Shown here in pieces: positions 47,373 to 56,112 of a DNA stretch of 64,000 bases (position 1 is the stretch's first letter; every line of letters starts with the position of its first letter). Location: the NCBI RefSeq assembly GCF_013001275.1, contig NZ_JABDMV010000103.1:17994-81993 (forward strand), in the 5' to 3' direction. The DNA comes from Flaviramulus sp. (lineage in GTDB: Bacteria; Bacteroidota; Bacteroidia; Flavobacteriales; Flavobacteriaceae). The translations under genes and the position numbers were made by a program. Below the pieces are notes generated by a model that made no database searches, was not told where the DNA came from, and saw only the letters and a list, made by a program, of their open reading frames with translations.

Positions 47373-48938
47373 TTAAGTTGTGGTTTTGTTTCCTCCCAAA
47401 TATAAACAATCTTTTAATGTTTGAATACCAATAAAAGGAACCTCTGTTTTTTCATACATATAGGCTTTATTTAATTCTTTAGATAAATTATGATCATCGA
47501 CATTTATTTCTACATCACTCATTTTGAATTGACATGGATGTTCATATCCCGAGGCATGAGTAATTTCAATTAATTCTTTTTTAAAAGTTTTAAAATACTG
47601 TGCTAATCGTTGAGATTTTAAAGTTGGGTCAATTCCATTTTGTAACCATTTATTTTGAGTCGCCACACCACTCGGACAGGTGTTGGTGTGACATACTTGT
47701 GCTTGAATACAGCCAATACTCATCATGGCCTCTCGAGCAACATTAATACAATCAGCGCCCATAGCAAAGGCCATTGCCGCTTTTGCAGGGAACCCAAGTT
47801 TACCACTACCAATAAATACAATTTGTTCACTTAATCCTTTATCCTTAAACATTTTATATAAATCACTAAAACCATATACCCATGGTAACGAAACGTGGTC
47901 TGCAAAACTTGGTGGCGCTGCTCCAGTTCCACCTTCGCCGCCATCAACTGTTATAAAATCTGGACCTTTACCAGTTTTTTTCATAATATCAGCTAATTCT
48001 TCCCACTGTTCAAGTTTTCCAATAGCAGCTTTAATCCCAACAGGTAATCCTGTCGCTTCGGCAATGTTTTCAATAAAATCCACCATTTCTGGCACGTTAG
48101 AAAACGCCTTATGATTCGGAGGAGAAAGCACATCTTTGCCAACTTCAACCCCTCTAATTTCTGCAATCTGTTTTGTTATTTTTGCACCAGGTAACACACC
48201 TCCTTTACCAGGCTTCGCACCTTGTGAAAGCTTTACTTCGATGGCTCGAATAAATGGATTGTCTTCAACCAATTTTATCATTTTCTCCATACTAAAACCA
48301 CCATCTTCAGATCGAACACCAAAATATCCGGTACCGAAATGAAAAACAACGTCTCCGCCGTAACTGTGATAAGGTGATAATCCGCCTTCTCCAGTATTGT
48401 GATAAGCATCTGCGATTTTCACACCTTTATTCAAAGATTCCACAGCTTTTGCAGAAAGTGAGCCAAAACTCATTGCTGAAACATTAATAATGGAAGCTGG
48501 ACGAAATGGTCTTCGCCGCTTATTAAATTCACCCATAACCTTGGCACATGGTAAAAAAGTTTTATCAATTTTATTAGGGTGGTTTTCGGGTAATTTAAAA
48601 GGCATCATCGCATTATTTATAAAAATATGGTGATGGGCATAAATATCTCTATCGGTTCCAAATCCTTCATAGTTATTTTCTTTTTTTGCAGAAGCATATA
48701 TCCAACCTCGCTCTATTCGATTAAAAGGCAATTCTTCCCTGTTATTGGCGACAAAATACTGACGCATTTCAGGGCCAAATTTTTCTAGCATATACCGTAA
48801 ATGCCCTACAATTGGGAAGTTATGACTAATAGTATGTGCTTTTTGAAAGAATATATCACGTATGGCTACTAAAGCTAAAAAAAATAATATCCAACCCCAC
48901 CATGGGATATTTGATAAAAAATTGAGAATACTGTCCAT
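47373..48938 (-). CDS. FMN-binding glutamate synthase-family protein with N-terminal membrane segment
   Basis: The 521 residues start with a hydrophobic stretch (about 10-25), followed by the FMN-binding (beta/alpha)8 domain of the large glutamate synthase subunit. Visible marks are S-A-M-S-F-G-S-L-S, G-E-G-G-L-S-P-Y-H and D-G-G-E-G-G-T-G-A-A, plus a cysteine-containing segment C-H-T-N-T-C-P-S-G-V-A-T near the C terminus that would hold a 3Fe-4S cluster. There is no glutaminase domain. Its real reaction is unknown; the stand-alone family is common and poorly characterised. It starts one base after the amidohydrolase stop. Confidence 0.87.
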   Translation of the reverse strand: MDSILNFLSNIPWWGWILFFLALVAIRDIFFQKAHTISHNFPIVGHLRYMLEKFGPEMRQYFVANNREELPFNRIERGWIYASAKKENNYEGFGTDRDIYAHHHIFINNAMMPFKLPENHPNKIDKTFLPCAKVMGEFNKRRRPFRPASIINVSAMSFGSLSAKAVESLNKGVKIADAYHNTGEGGLSPYHSYGGDVVFHFGTGYFGVRSEDGGFSMEKMIKLVEDNPFIRAIEVKLSQGAKPGKGGVLPGAKITKQIAEIRGVEVGKDVLSPPNHKAFSNVPEMVDFIENIAEATGLPVGIKAAIGKLEQWEELADIMKKTGKGPDFITVDGGEGGTGAAPPSFADHVSLPWVYGFSDLYKMFKDKGLSEQIVFIGSGKLGFPAKAAMAFAMGADCINVAREAMMSIGCIQAQVCHTNTCPSGVATQNKWLQNGIDPTLKSQRLAQYFKTFKKELIEITHASGYEHPCQFKMSDVEINVDDHNLSKELNKAYMYEKTEVPFIGIQTLKDCLYLGGNKTTT

Positions 48939-48939
48939 G

Positions 48940-50211
48940 TTAATTATTTAAAAAATCAAAAGTAATTTGAGTAAGTGTTTTTACACCCAGTAGCATGCCG
49001 CTTTCATCAATGAAAAAATCTGGTGTATGATGAGGAAATGCATTTTTATTACCTGGGGTCATACCGCCTAAGAAAAAATAGAAACCAGGGACCACTTCTT
49101 GAAAATATGAAAAATCTTCTCCTCCCGTTATTGGCTTTGTGATAATTACGTTCTTACTACCCGCTACACTTTGTAAGCTTGGTAGTATTTGAGTTACTAA
49201 ATCAGGATCATTGTAAGTAATTGCGGTGTTATTTTGAAACTCAATTCTGGCTATGCCGCCATAGGCTTTTGCAATAGTTTCAACCATCTCTTTCATGCGT
49301 CTTTGTATCATTTCTTTCATATCAGGGCTTAATGTTCTAACAGTTCCAATAAGCTCCGCACTCTCTGGAATAATATTAAATCGTGTTCCACTAGTAATTT
49401 TTCCAACTGTAATTACGGCAGGCTCATCTGTTAAATTAGCTTCTCTACTAATTATAGTTTGTAAGCCGTCAATTATTTTAGCCGAAATTAATATAGAGTC
49501 AACACCGCTCCAAGGTTCCGCTCCGTGAGATTGCTTACCTTTTACATTAATAACAAAGCGTTCAACTGACGCCATAATACCGCCAGATTTATAGGCTATC
49601 TTCCCGACCTCTATTTCCGAATCTATATGCAAGCCAAAAATAGCATCTACTTTCGGGTTTTCTAGAACACCTTCTTTTATCATGAGTTTGGCGCCACCTT
49701 CTTCGCCTGGAGGAGGGCCTTCTTCTGCAGGTTGAAAAATGAATTTAACAGTGCCATTTATTTTATCTTTATTTTTTGAAAGTATTTCGGCTACTCCCAT
49801 CAAAATAGCAATATGAGTATCATGCCCACAGGCATGCATCACGCCAGTTTCGGTGTTTAGAAATGTGGTTTTTACTTCAGATTTAAATGGTAAATCGTTA
49901 CGTTCAGTTACCGGCAATGCATCTATATCTGCTCTTAATGCAATAACTTTCCCTGGGTTATCACCCTTTAACAGACCAACAACGCCAGTAATAGCCACAT
50001 CTGTTTGTACTTCGATTCCAAGAGAGCGCAAATGAGCTGCAATTTTCTCCGCTGTTTTAAACTCTTGATTCGAGAGTTCCGGGTTCTGATGAAAATAACG
50101 TCGCCATTCAATTACTTTCGATTCTATTTCTTCAAATTGTTGCTCTAAATTTGTTTGTGTATATGAGTTTGTGATTCCGAATAAAACAAATAAAAGGATA
50201 AGATATTTCAT
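48940..50211 (-). CDS. M20-family amidohydrolase, exported
   Basis: A 423-residue zinc hydrolase of the M20D/aminoacylase type. I use the ATG at 50211, which opens a clean signal peptide (Y-L-I-L-L-F-V-L-F-G, ending S-Y-T-Q); the frame itself extends to 50238. Metal-site segments are H-A-C-G-H-D-T-H, the E-E-G region and D-F-S-Y-F. The typical W-R-R-Y-F-H-Q-N-P-E-L-S start is present. It probably releases acyl groups or hydrolyses N-acyl amino acids in the periplasm. It heads a three-gene minus-strand run. Confidence 0.88.
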   Translation of the reverse strand: MKYLILLFVLFGITNSYTQTNLEQQFEEIESKVIEWRRYFHQNPELSNQEFKTAEKIAAHLRSLGIEVQTDVAITGVVGLLKGDNPGKVIALRADIDALPVTERNDLPFKSEVKTTFLNTETGVMHACGHDTHIAILMGVAEILSKNKDKINGTVKFIFQPAEEGPPPGEEGGAKLMIKEGVLENPKVDAIFGLHIDSEIEVGKIAYKSGGIMASVERFVINVKGKQSHGAEPWSGVDSILISAKIIDGLQTIISREANLTDEPAVITVGKITSGTRFNIIPESAELIGTVRTLSPDMKEMIQRRMKEMVETIAKAYGGIARIEFQNNTAITYNDPDLVTQILPSLQSVAGSKNVIITKPITGGEDFSYFQEVVPGFYFFLGGMTPGNKNAFPHHTPDFFIDESGMLLGVKTLTQITFDFLNN

Positions 50212-50344
50212 AGACTTTATTTGCTTAAAGATATTCAAAAATTACGAAAGCAATAAACAAGTTGTAATTGTTTATAATTATTCATAAATCCACTTAATTA
50301 AAAGGTTAACAATGGTTATTTTCACATCATAAAATGAAAATGAA

Positions 50345-52678
50345 TTGGAGAAGTATTTAAGTCAGTTAAACGATGCGCAATTAGAGCCCACTTTGCAAAA
50401 AGATGGACCTATGATAATAATTGCAGGCGCGGGATCTGGAAAAACACGTGTGCTTACTTATCGCATAGCTTATTTAATGAGTCAAGGTATTGACCCGTTT
50501 AATATACTGTCGTTAACATTTACAAATAAAGCGGCCCGCGAAATGAAAGAACGGATCGCTAATATTGTAGGGGCAAGTGAAGCAAAAAATTTGTGGATGG
50601 GTACATTTCACTCGGTGTTTGCCAAAATATTACGAATTGAAGCTGATAGATTAGGGTATCCGAGTAATTTCACTATTTATGATACCCAAGATTCTGATAG
50701 GTTAATTGCATCTATTATAAAGGAAATGCAATTAGATAAAGATATTTATAAGTACAAACAGGTGCGTTCTAGAATTTCTTCATATAAGAATAGCTTGATT
50801 ACCGTGCGGGCTTATTTTCAAAATCCAGAATTGAAGGAAGCCGATGTAATGGCACGACGCCCTAAAATGGGTGATATTTATAAGGAATATGTAGAGCGCT
50901 GTTTTAAGGCTGGCGCCATGGATTTTGATGATTTATTATTAAAAACCAATGAATTACTTACACGATTTCCCGAAGTTTTAGCTAAATATCAAAACCGATT
51001 TAAGTATATCTTAGTAGATGAGTATCAAGATACAAATCACTCTCAGTATTTAATCGTACGAGCATTATCCGATAAATTTCAGAATATATGTGTGGTAGGT
51101 GATGATGCACAAAGTATATATGCCTTTAGGGGCGCTAACATTAATAATATTCTCAATTTTCAAAAGGATTATGATGATGTTAAAGTATTTCGTTTAGAAC
51201 AGAATTATCGCTCTACAAAAAACATTGTTAACGCCGCAAATTCTATAATTGATAAAAACCAAACAAAGCTTGAAAAAGTGGTTTGGACAGCCAATGATGA
51301 AGGCGAAAAAATAAAAGTAAATCGTTCCTTAACGGATGGAGATGAAGGGAGATTTGTTGCAAACAGTATTTTTGAAAACAAAATGAATAATCAGTTGCCT
51401 AATAGCGACTTTGCCATTTTGTACAGAACCAATGCGCAATCACGTTCTATAGAAGATGCTTTGCGAAAGCGAGATATTCCATATAGAATTTATGGTGGAT
51501 TATCTTTTTATCAACGAAAAGAAATAAAGGATGTTTTATCATATTTAAGACTCATCATTAATCCTGCTGATGAGGAAGCATTAAAGCGAATTATTAATTT
51601 TCCACCTCGAGGTATTGGGCAGACTACACTTGATAAACTTATTGTTTCAGCAAATGGTTATAATAGAACCATTTTTGAAGTGATGAAGAATATTGAAAAA
51701 ACTGATGTTAAAATTAATTCAGGAACCAGAACTAAACTCGAAAATTTTGTAACTCTAATTGAAAGTTATCAAGTACTAAATAAAACTGCTGACGTATTTG
51801 AGCTAGCGGAACACGTTACCAGAACCAGTGGATTAATTAGAGAATTTAATAAAGATGGAACACCAGAAGGTGTTACCAGAATGGAAAATATTGAAGAGCT
51901 TTTAAATGGTATGAAAGACTTTGTTGAAGGCCAAAAAGAATTGGCAGAAACAACAGGATCTTTAGCTGAATTCCTAGAAGATGTTGCTTTGGCAACTGAT
52001 TTAGACGCAGATAAGGGTGACAGCAATCATGTGGCCTTAATGACGATACATTTAGCCAAAGGACTAGAATTTCCATATGTATATATTGTGGGATTAGAAG
52101 AAGATTTGTTTCCAAGTGCCATGAGTATGAATACGCGTAGCGAACTAGAAGAAGAAAGACGCTTGTTTTACGTAGCAGTTACACGTGCTGAAAAACAAGC
52201 ATATTTGACTTACGCATTATCGAGATATCGATGGGGAAAATTAATAGACTCTGAACCCAGCCGTTTTATTGAAGAAATAGATGAACAATATTTGGATATA
52301 ATTACACCAATTGAAGAACGGCGTTTTAATCCGATGCTCTCGGCTGATATTTTTGGAGATGTTGAACCTAATAAAATTAGATACAAACCTGCAAAACAAG
52401 CAGTGCTAAAAAAGGGAAGTTCTACAAAAACCGAAACAGAAAAATTCAAAGTCTCCACTCCTAAAAATTTAAAACCAGTAACTAAAACTAATGGGAACAC
52501 GAACTTATTTGATAGTAAATTAGTGGTTGGGAATATTGTAAAACATATTCGTTTTGGTACAGGAGAGGTATTAAAAATAGAAGGCACTGGAGCCGATATA
52601 AAAGCCGAAATCAATTTTCAACATGGAGGCGTGAAAAAGTTATTATTGCGTTTTGCTAAGTTAGAAGTGATTGGCTAA
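50345..52678 (+). CDS. UvrD/PcrA-type superfamily 1 DNA helicase
   Basis: A 777-residue 3'-5' helicase of nucleotide-excision and replication repair. It shows the Q-motif L-N-D-A-Q at the N terminus, Walker A A-G-A-G-S-G-K-T, motif II D-E-Y-Q-D-T, motif III G-D-D-A-Q-S-I-Y, and a C-terminal segment with a Tudor-like end. The start must be the TTG at 50345: an in-frame TAA lies 15 bases upstream and no ATG precedes the Q-motif. An out-of-frame ATG at 50334 opens a 9-codon frame (including stop) that overlaps this start. Confidence 0.93.
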   Translation: MEKYLSQLNDAQLEPTLQKDGPMIIIAGAGSGKTRVLTYRIAYLMSQGIDPFNILSLTFTNKAAREMKERIANIVGASEAKNLWMGTFHSVFAKILRIEADRLGYPSNFTIYDTQDSDRLIASIIKEMQLDKDIYKYKQVRSRISSYKNSLITVRAYFQNPELKEADVMARRPKMGDIYKEYVERCFKAGAMDFDDLLLKTNELLTRFPEVLAKYQNRFKYILVDEYQDTNHSQYLIVRALSDKFQNICVVGDDAQSIYAFRGANINNILNFQKDYDDVKVFRLEQNYRSTKNIVNAANSIIDKNQTKLEKVVWTANDEGEKIKVNRSLTDGDEGRFVANSIFENKMNNQLPNSDFAILYRTNAQSRSIEDALRKRDIPYRIYGGLSFYQRKEIKDVLSYLRLIINPADEEALKRIINFPPRGIGQTTLDKLIVSANGYNRTIFEVMKNIEKTDVKINSGTRTKLENFVTLIESYQVLNKTADVFELAEHVTRTSGLIREFNKDGTPEGVTRMENIEELLNGMKDFVEGQKELAETTGSLAEFLEDVALATDLDADKGDSNHVALMTIHLAKGLEFPYVYIVGLEEDLFPSAMSMNTRSELEEERRLFYVAVTRAEKQAYLTYALSRYRWGKLIDSEPSRFIEEIDEQYLDIITPIEERRFNPMLSADIFGDVEPNKIRYKPAKQAVLKKGSSTKTETEKFKVSTPKNLKPVTKTNGNTNLFDSKLVVGNIVKHIRFGTGEVLKIEGTGADIKAEINFQHGGVKKLLLRFAKLEVIG

Positions 52679-52694
52679 GATTTAATTTGTTTAT

Positions 52695-53315
52695 ATGGCT
52701 GAATTTATTAGAATTTATGAAGAAAACCCGAATCCTAAAGAAATTGATAGGGTAGTGGCAATTTTAAAAAAAGGCGGACTTATTATTTATCCAACAGATA
52801 CGGTTTACGGCTTAGGCTGTGATATAAATAATTTAAAAGCCTTAGAACGTGTTGCAAGAATTAAGCAAGTTAAGCTTGAAAAATCTAATTTTTCATTTGT
52901 ATGTCATGATTTAAGTCATTTAAGCGATTACGTAAAACAAATTGACACTTCGGTTTTTAAAATTCTAAAACGTGCTTTACCCGGGCCATATACCTTTATT
53001 CTTCCAGGTTCAAAATCGTTGCCAAATCCATTTAAAAAAAGAAAGACTGTTGGGATAAGAGTTCCTAATAACAATATTGCTTTGGAGATTGTAAAAAAAC
53101 TTGGAAATCCAATAATTTCAACATCAATCCATGATGAAGATGAAGTTATTGAATATACTACTGATCCAGAACTTATTTTAGAGAAATGGGATAACTTAGT
53201 TGATTTAGTAATTAATGGTGGTTACGGTGATAACGAACCGTCAACGGTTATAGATTTGTCTGAAGATGAACCAATTGTGATCCGGGAAGGCAAAGGTAGT
53301 TTGGAGATTTTTTAA
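52695..53315 (+). CDS. tsaC: L-threonylcarbamoyladenylate synthase (YrdC/Sua5 domain)
   Basis: Makes threonylcarbamoyl-AMP from threonine, bicarbonate and ATP for t6A37 in tRNA. The 206-residue protein shows the YrdC signatures: G-G-L-I-I-Y-P-T-D-T-V-Y-G-L-G-C, the P-G-P-Y-T-F-I-L segment, and the closing S-T-V-I-D-L. There is no C-terminal Sua5 domain, so it is the short TsaC form. It lies 16 bases after uvrD. The VOC gene follows 13 bases later. Confidence 0.93.
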   Translation: MAEFIRIYEENPNPKEIDRVVAILKKGGLIIYPTDTVYGLGCDINNLKALERVARIKQVKLEKSNFSFVCHDLSHLSDYVKQIDTSVFKILKRALPGPYTFILPGSKSLPNPFKKRKTVGIRVPNNNIALEIVKKLGNPIISTSIHDEDEVIEYTTDPELILEKWDNLVDLVINGGYGDNEPSTVIDLSEDEPIVIREGKGSLEIF

Positions 53316-53328
53316 TAATTTTAGTCAA

Positions 53329-53670
53329 ATGATAGATAATCACATAAATTATATTGAGTTTAAGGCTGCTAATTTAGAAGAAATTAAACGATTTTATAAG
53401 GGTTGTTTTAATTGGGTTTTTACAGATTACGGACCTACATACGTGGCTTTTTCAGAAAGTGGAATTCAAGGTGGTTTTGAAAAAAATGATGATGAAGTAA
53501 TTAATGGGGCGTTAGTTGTGTTGTACCATAAAAATCTAGATTTAGCAAAAATGAATATTATTAAAAACGGTGGAAAAATCTCAAAAGATATATTTTCATT
53601 TCCAGGAGGGAGACGGTTTCATTTTTTAGATCCGGCTGGTAATGAATTGGCTATATGGTCAGATAAATAA
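53329..53670 (+). CDS. VOC (glyoxalase/bleomycin resistance-like) family protein
   Basis: A 113-residue protein with one VOC fold: Y-I-E-F-K-A-A-N-L-E-E-I-K-R-F-Y near the start and the closing H-F-L-D-P-A-G-N-E-L-A-I-W-S. Members bind a metal and act on many substrates, so no activity can be assigned. It is the last gene of the uvrD-tsaC run and is followed by a bidirectional terminator. Confidence 0.88.
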   Translation: MIDNHINYIEFKAANLEEIKRFYKGCFNWVFTDYGPTYVAFSESGIQGGFEKNDDEVINGALVVLYHKNLDLAKMNIIKNGGKISKDIFSFPGGRRFHFLDPAGNELAIWSDK

Positions 53671-53672
53671 AA

Positions 53673-53700
53673 AAAGCCCAATCTTTCGATTGAGCTTTCT
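53673..53700. terminator. Bidirectional terminator between the VOC and OmpA-lipoprotein genes
   Basis: An 11-bp stem with one mismatch, AAAGCCCAATC (53673-53683) pairing with GATTGAGCTTT (53688-53698), lies between the convergent genes, with A- and T-runs flanking it. Confidence 0.75.
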
Positions 53701-53720
53701 TTAGTATTTTTTAAAACTGA

Positions 53721-54560
53721 TTATTTACCACCAGCTGCAAGGTTTTTCATTTCTTTTTCAATCATGTCGTAAAACTGATCAATTTTAGGTAACACAACAA
53801 TTCGTGTACGTCTGTTTTTCGCTCTATTTTCAGCAGTATCATTATCTACTAATGGAACATGAGAACTACGACCAGCTGCGATTAATTGACTTGATTTAAC
53901 ACCTAAACTTTCCAAAACTCTAATTATAGAAGTAGAACGTTTAACACTTAAATCCCAGTTGTCTAATAATGGCTCTTTTCTATAAGGAACATTATCTGTA
54001 TGTCCTTCAACCATACATTCAAAATCTGGTTTGCTATTTACTACTTTGGCAACTTTAGCCAAAACATCTTTAGCTTTTGACGTTACATTATAACTTCCGC
54101 TCTGGAAAAGTAATTTATCAGCAATAGAGATAAATACAACACCTTTCTCAACATTTACTTCAATATCTGGATCGTTAATTCCAACTTCACGTTTCAAACT
54201 AGTTACTAAAGCCAATGTTACACTGTCTTTTTGAGTAAGGGCATCTTGTAAACGTGTAATTTTTAACTCTTTTTCTTTTATGCTTTCTAAGGTTTTTTCA
54301 ACGTTTGAAGCACCTTTTGAAGATAATATTGTTAAGTTTTCATTACTTTTTCTTAAATCAGCTACTTGCTCTTCTAAGGCAGTTGCTCTAGCAGTGGCCG
54401 AAGCTCTATCTTCTAAACAAGAATTTAATTTAATAGTCGCAGAATTTAGTAAATCTTGAGTTTCCTTTTGTTTGGCTTGAAGGTCTGTAAATTGTTTTTT
54501 TGATACACATGAACTTAATAGGATCATTGCAGAAACACTAAGTAATAAGATTTTTTTCAT
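53721..54560 (-). CDS. OmpA-family lipoprotein (peptidoglycan-binding)
   Basis: A 279-residue lipoprotein. The ATG at 54560 begins a lipobox signal (L-L-S-V-S-A-M-I-L-L-S-S-C). A longer frame to 54629 would start ahead of a -7 box and hide the signal. Residues about 20-130 form a coiled coil, and the C-terminal OmpA domain (about 150-265) has the peptidoglycan-binding segments V-E-G-H-T-D-N-V and N-R-A-K-N-R-R-T-R-I-V. It probably anchors the outer membrane to the cell wall. Confidence 0.9.
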   Translation of the reverse strand: MKKILLLSVSAMILLSSCVSKKQFTDLQAKQKETQDLLNSATIKLNSCLEDRASATARATALEEQVADLRKSNENLTILSSKGASNVEKTLESIKEKELKITRLQDALTQKDSVTLALVTSLKREVGINDPDIEVNVEKGVVFISIADKLLFQSGSYNVTSKAKDVLAKVAKVVNSKPDFECMVEGHTDNVPYRKEPLLDNWDLSVKRSTSIIRVLESLGVKSSQLIAAGRSSHVPLVDNDTAENRAKNRRTRIVVLPKIDQFYDMIEKEMKNLAAGGK

Positions 54561-54596
54561 AATTATTTTAAGGATTAATTTTCTATTTTGTTTGCA

Positions 54597-54604
54597 CAAA
54601 AATA
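54597..54604 (-). promoter_or_regulatory. Candidate -7 box (TATTTTTG) for the OmpA-type lipoprotein gene
   Basis: An exact TAnnTTTG match on the minus strand, about 37 bases upstream of the ATG at 54560. It excludes the longer frame starting at 54629. No clear -33 element was found. Confidence 0.5.
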
Positions 54605-54653
54605 TATAAAAATCAGTAGTTTTTAACATTTTAACAAAACTTTTACTAATTAC

Positions 54654-55643
54654 TTATAATCTGTGATAAACAGTTTTATTATATACGAAATAATCGAGAA
54701 CTATAGATGTTTTCTCATAGTATTTAATTTTATTTTTTATTGTTTTCCGCTGTTGTAATAAACCATTTAAATGATAATAAAAACTAAAATGAGCTTTTAT
54801 CACGGCATAGCTATGTTTGAGCTGCATTTCAAACAAAAATTTTATAGCCGCAATTCCATCCAATAGCAGGCGAACGAATAATAAAATCATCAAATTGCCT
54901 TTGGAGTTTTTGGTTAAAGTAAAAAGACTATTCCGAAAATTTAAGTAAGTTTTATTTGCGTTAGCAGCATTTAAAGTAGCGCCACCTACATGGTAGACTA
55001 ATGAATCTCCAATATATTTTACATTATAACCTATATTTTTTGCACGCCAGCATAAGTCAATTTCTTCCATGTGGGCAAAATAAAGTTCATCTAAACCATT
55101 TAATTCCTTATATATATGACTTCTAATAAATAAACACGCGCCCGATGCCCAGAAAATATCTTGAACGTCATCGTATTGTCCAGCATCTTTTTCTATCGTA
55201 TTAAATATTCTACCTCTGCAATATGGATATCCGTATTTATCAATAAAGCCACCAGCAGCTCCAGCATATTCAAAGTAGTCTCTTTTATTATAATCTAATA
55301 TTTTTGGCTGAATAATAGCTGTATTTTTATGTTTATTAAAAGCTTCAATAATTGGTTGTAACCAATTTGCAGTAACTTCAACATCGCTGTTTAATAAGCA
55401 ATACACATCGGCATCAATTTGTTTTAAAACTTCATTATAGCCTTTCGCGTATCCACAATTTTCATTATTTTGAATAATTTTTACTTCAGGATAATTTTTT
55501 TGAACAAATTCAACAGAATCATCATTGGAAGCATTGTCAGCAAGATATATAGAAGCTTCTTGAGAATGTTTTATTACAAATGGTAAGAATTTTTCAAGTA
55601 ATTCTTTTCCGTTCCAATTTAATATGACGATTGCTAATTTCAT
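54654..55643 (-). CDS. Glycosyltransferase family 2
   Basis: A 329-residue GT2 enzyme with the start I-V-I-L-N-W-N-G, the nucleotide-sugar metal motif in L-L-N-S-D-V-E-V, and a D-L-C-W-R-A segment in the acceptor part. A hydrophobic stretch near 245-265 may sit on the membrane. It could act on surface polysaccharide, but neither donor nor acceptor is known. Its ATG overlaps the stop of the upstream nuclease-like gene by 4 bases (ATGA). Confidence 0.88.
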   Translation of the reverse strand: MKLAIVILNWNGKELLEKFLPFVIKHSQEASIYLADNASNDDSVEFVQKNYPEVKIIQNNENCGYAKGYNEVLKQIDADVYCLLNSDVEVTANWLQPIIEAFNKHKNTAIIQPKILDYNKRDYFEYAGAAGGFIDKYGYPYCRGRIFNTIEKDAGQYDDVQDIFWASGACLFIRSHIYKELNGLDELYFAHMEEIDLCWRAKNIGYNVKYIGDSLVYHVGGATLNAANANKTYLNFRNSLFTLTKNSKGNLMILLFVRLLLDGIAAIKFLFEMQLKHSYAVIKAHFSFYYHLNGLLQQRKTIKNKIKYYEKTSIVLDYFVYNKTVYHRL

Positions 55644-56086
55644 ATATTATATACAGGAATATCTTTTAAAAATTGATAACGTTTATTTTTATAATCCATT
55701 TGACAATAATAATGTTTTGTTCCATTAGTCACCATTAAGTAATTTGCATTTAAAGCCAAATTATATCGTGCAATTTGATCAAAAGTATCTTGATTTATGT
55801 TCACTTTATATGATTTGCACTCAACAATTAAATGAATACTTCCATCAGAATTAAAAACAACAATATCATAGCGTTTTTTTAAAGAGTTTACAACTAACTC
55901 TTTCTCCACGTTTATTAATGATTTCGGATATTTTTTCTCATTAGTTAAATACAAAACACAATGTTGTCTCACCCATTCTTCGGGTTGTAAATTCACAAAC
56001 TTTTTGCGAATGCAATCGAAGATAGAAATTTTATTTTCGTTACTTTTGAAACGGAACGAATATGTTGGAAAATTTAGTTTTTTCAC
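55640..56086 (-). CDS. Orphan PD-(D/E)XK nuclease-like protein (HsdR N-terminal type)
   Basis: A 148-residue stand-alone protein resembling the N-terminal domain of type I restriction subunit HsdR. The nuclease core shows R-Y-D-I-V-V with the catalytic Asp and V-E-C-K-S with Glu and Lys. There is no helicase, methyltransferase or specificity gene nearby, so it is not a restriction system. The start codon appears to be GTG at 56086, 26 bases from the divergent holA start. Homologs of this small protein are a recurring core gene in Bacteroidota; their role is unknown. Confidence 0.75.
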   Translation of the reverse strand: MKKLNFPTYSFRFKSNENKISIFDCIRKKFVNLQPEEWVRQHCVLYLTNEKKYPKSLINVEKELVVNSLKKRYDIVVFNSDGSIHLIVECKSYKVNINQDTFDQIARYNLALNANYLMVTNGTKHYYCQMDYKNKRYQFLKDIPVYNI

Positions 56087-56112
56087 TACACAAATTTGGT
56101 GATTTTTTTTTA

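Noticed and set aside
55640..56086. Remnant of a type I restriction-modification system
   Set aside because: No hsdM/hsdS or helicase domain; the protein is complete and compact with intact nuclease motifs.
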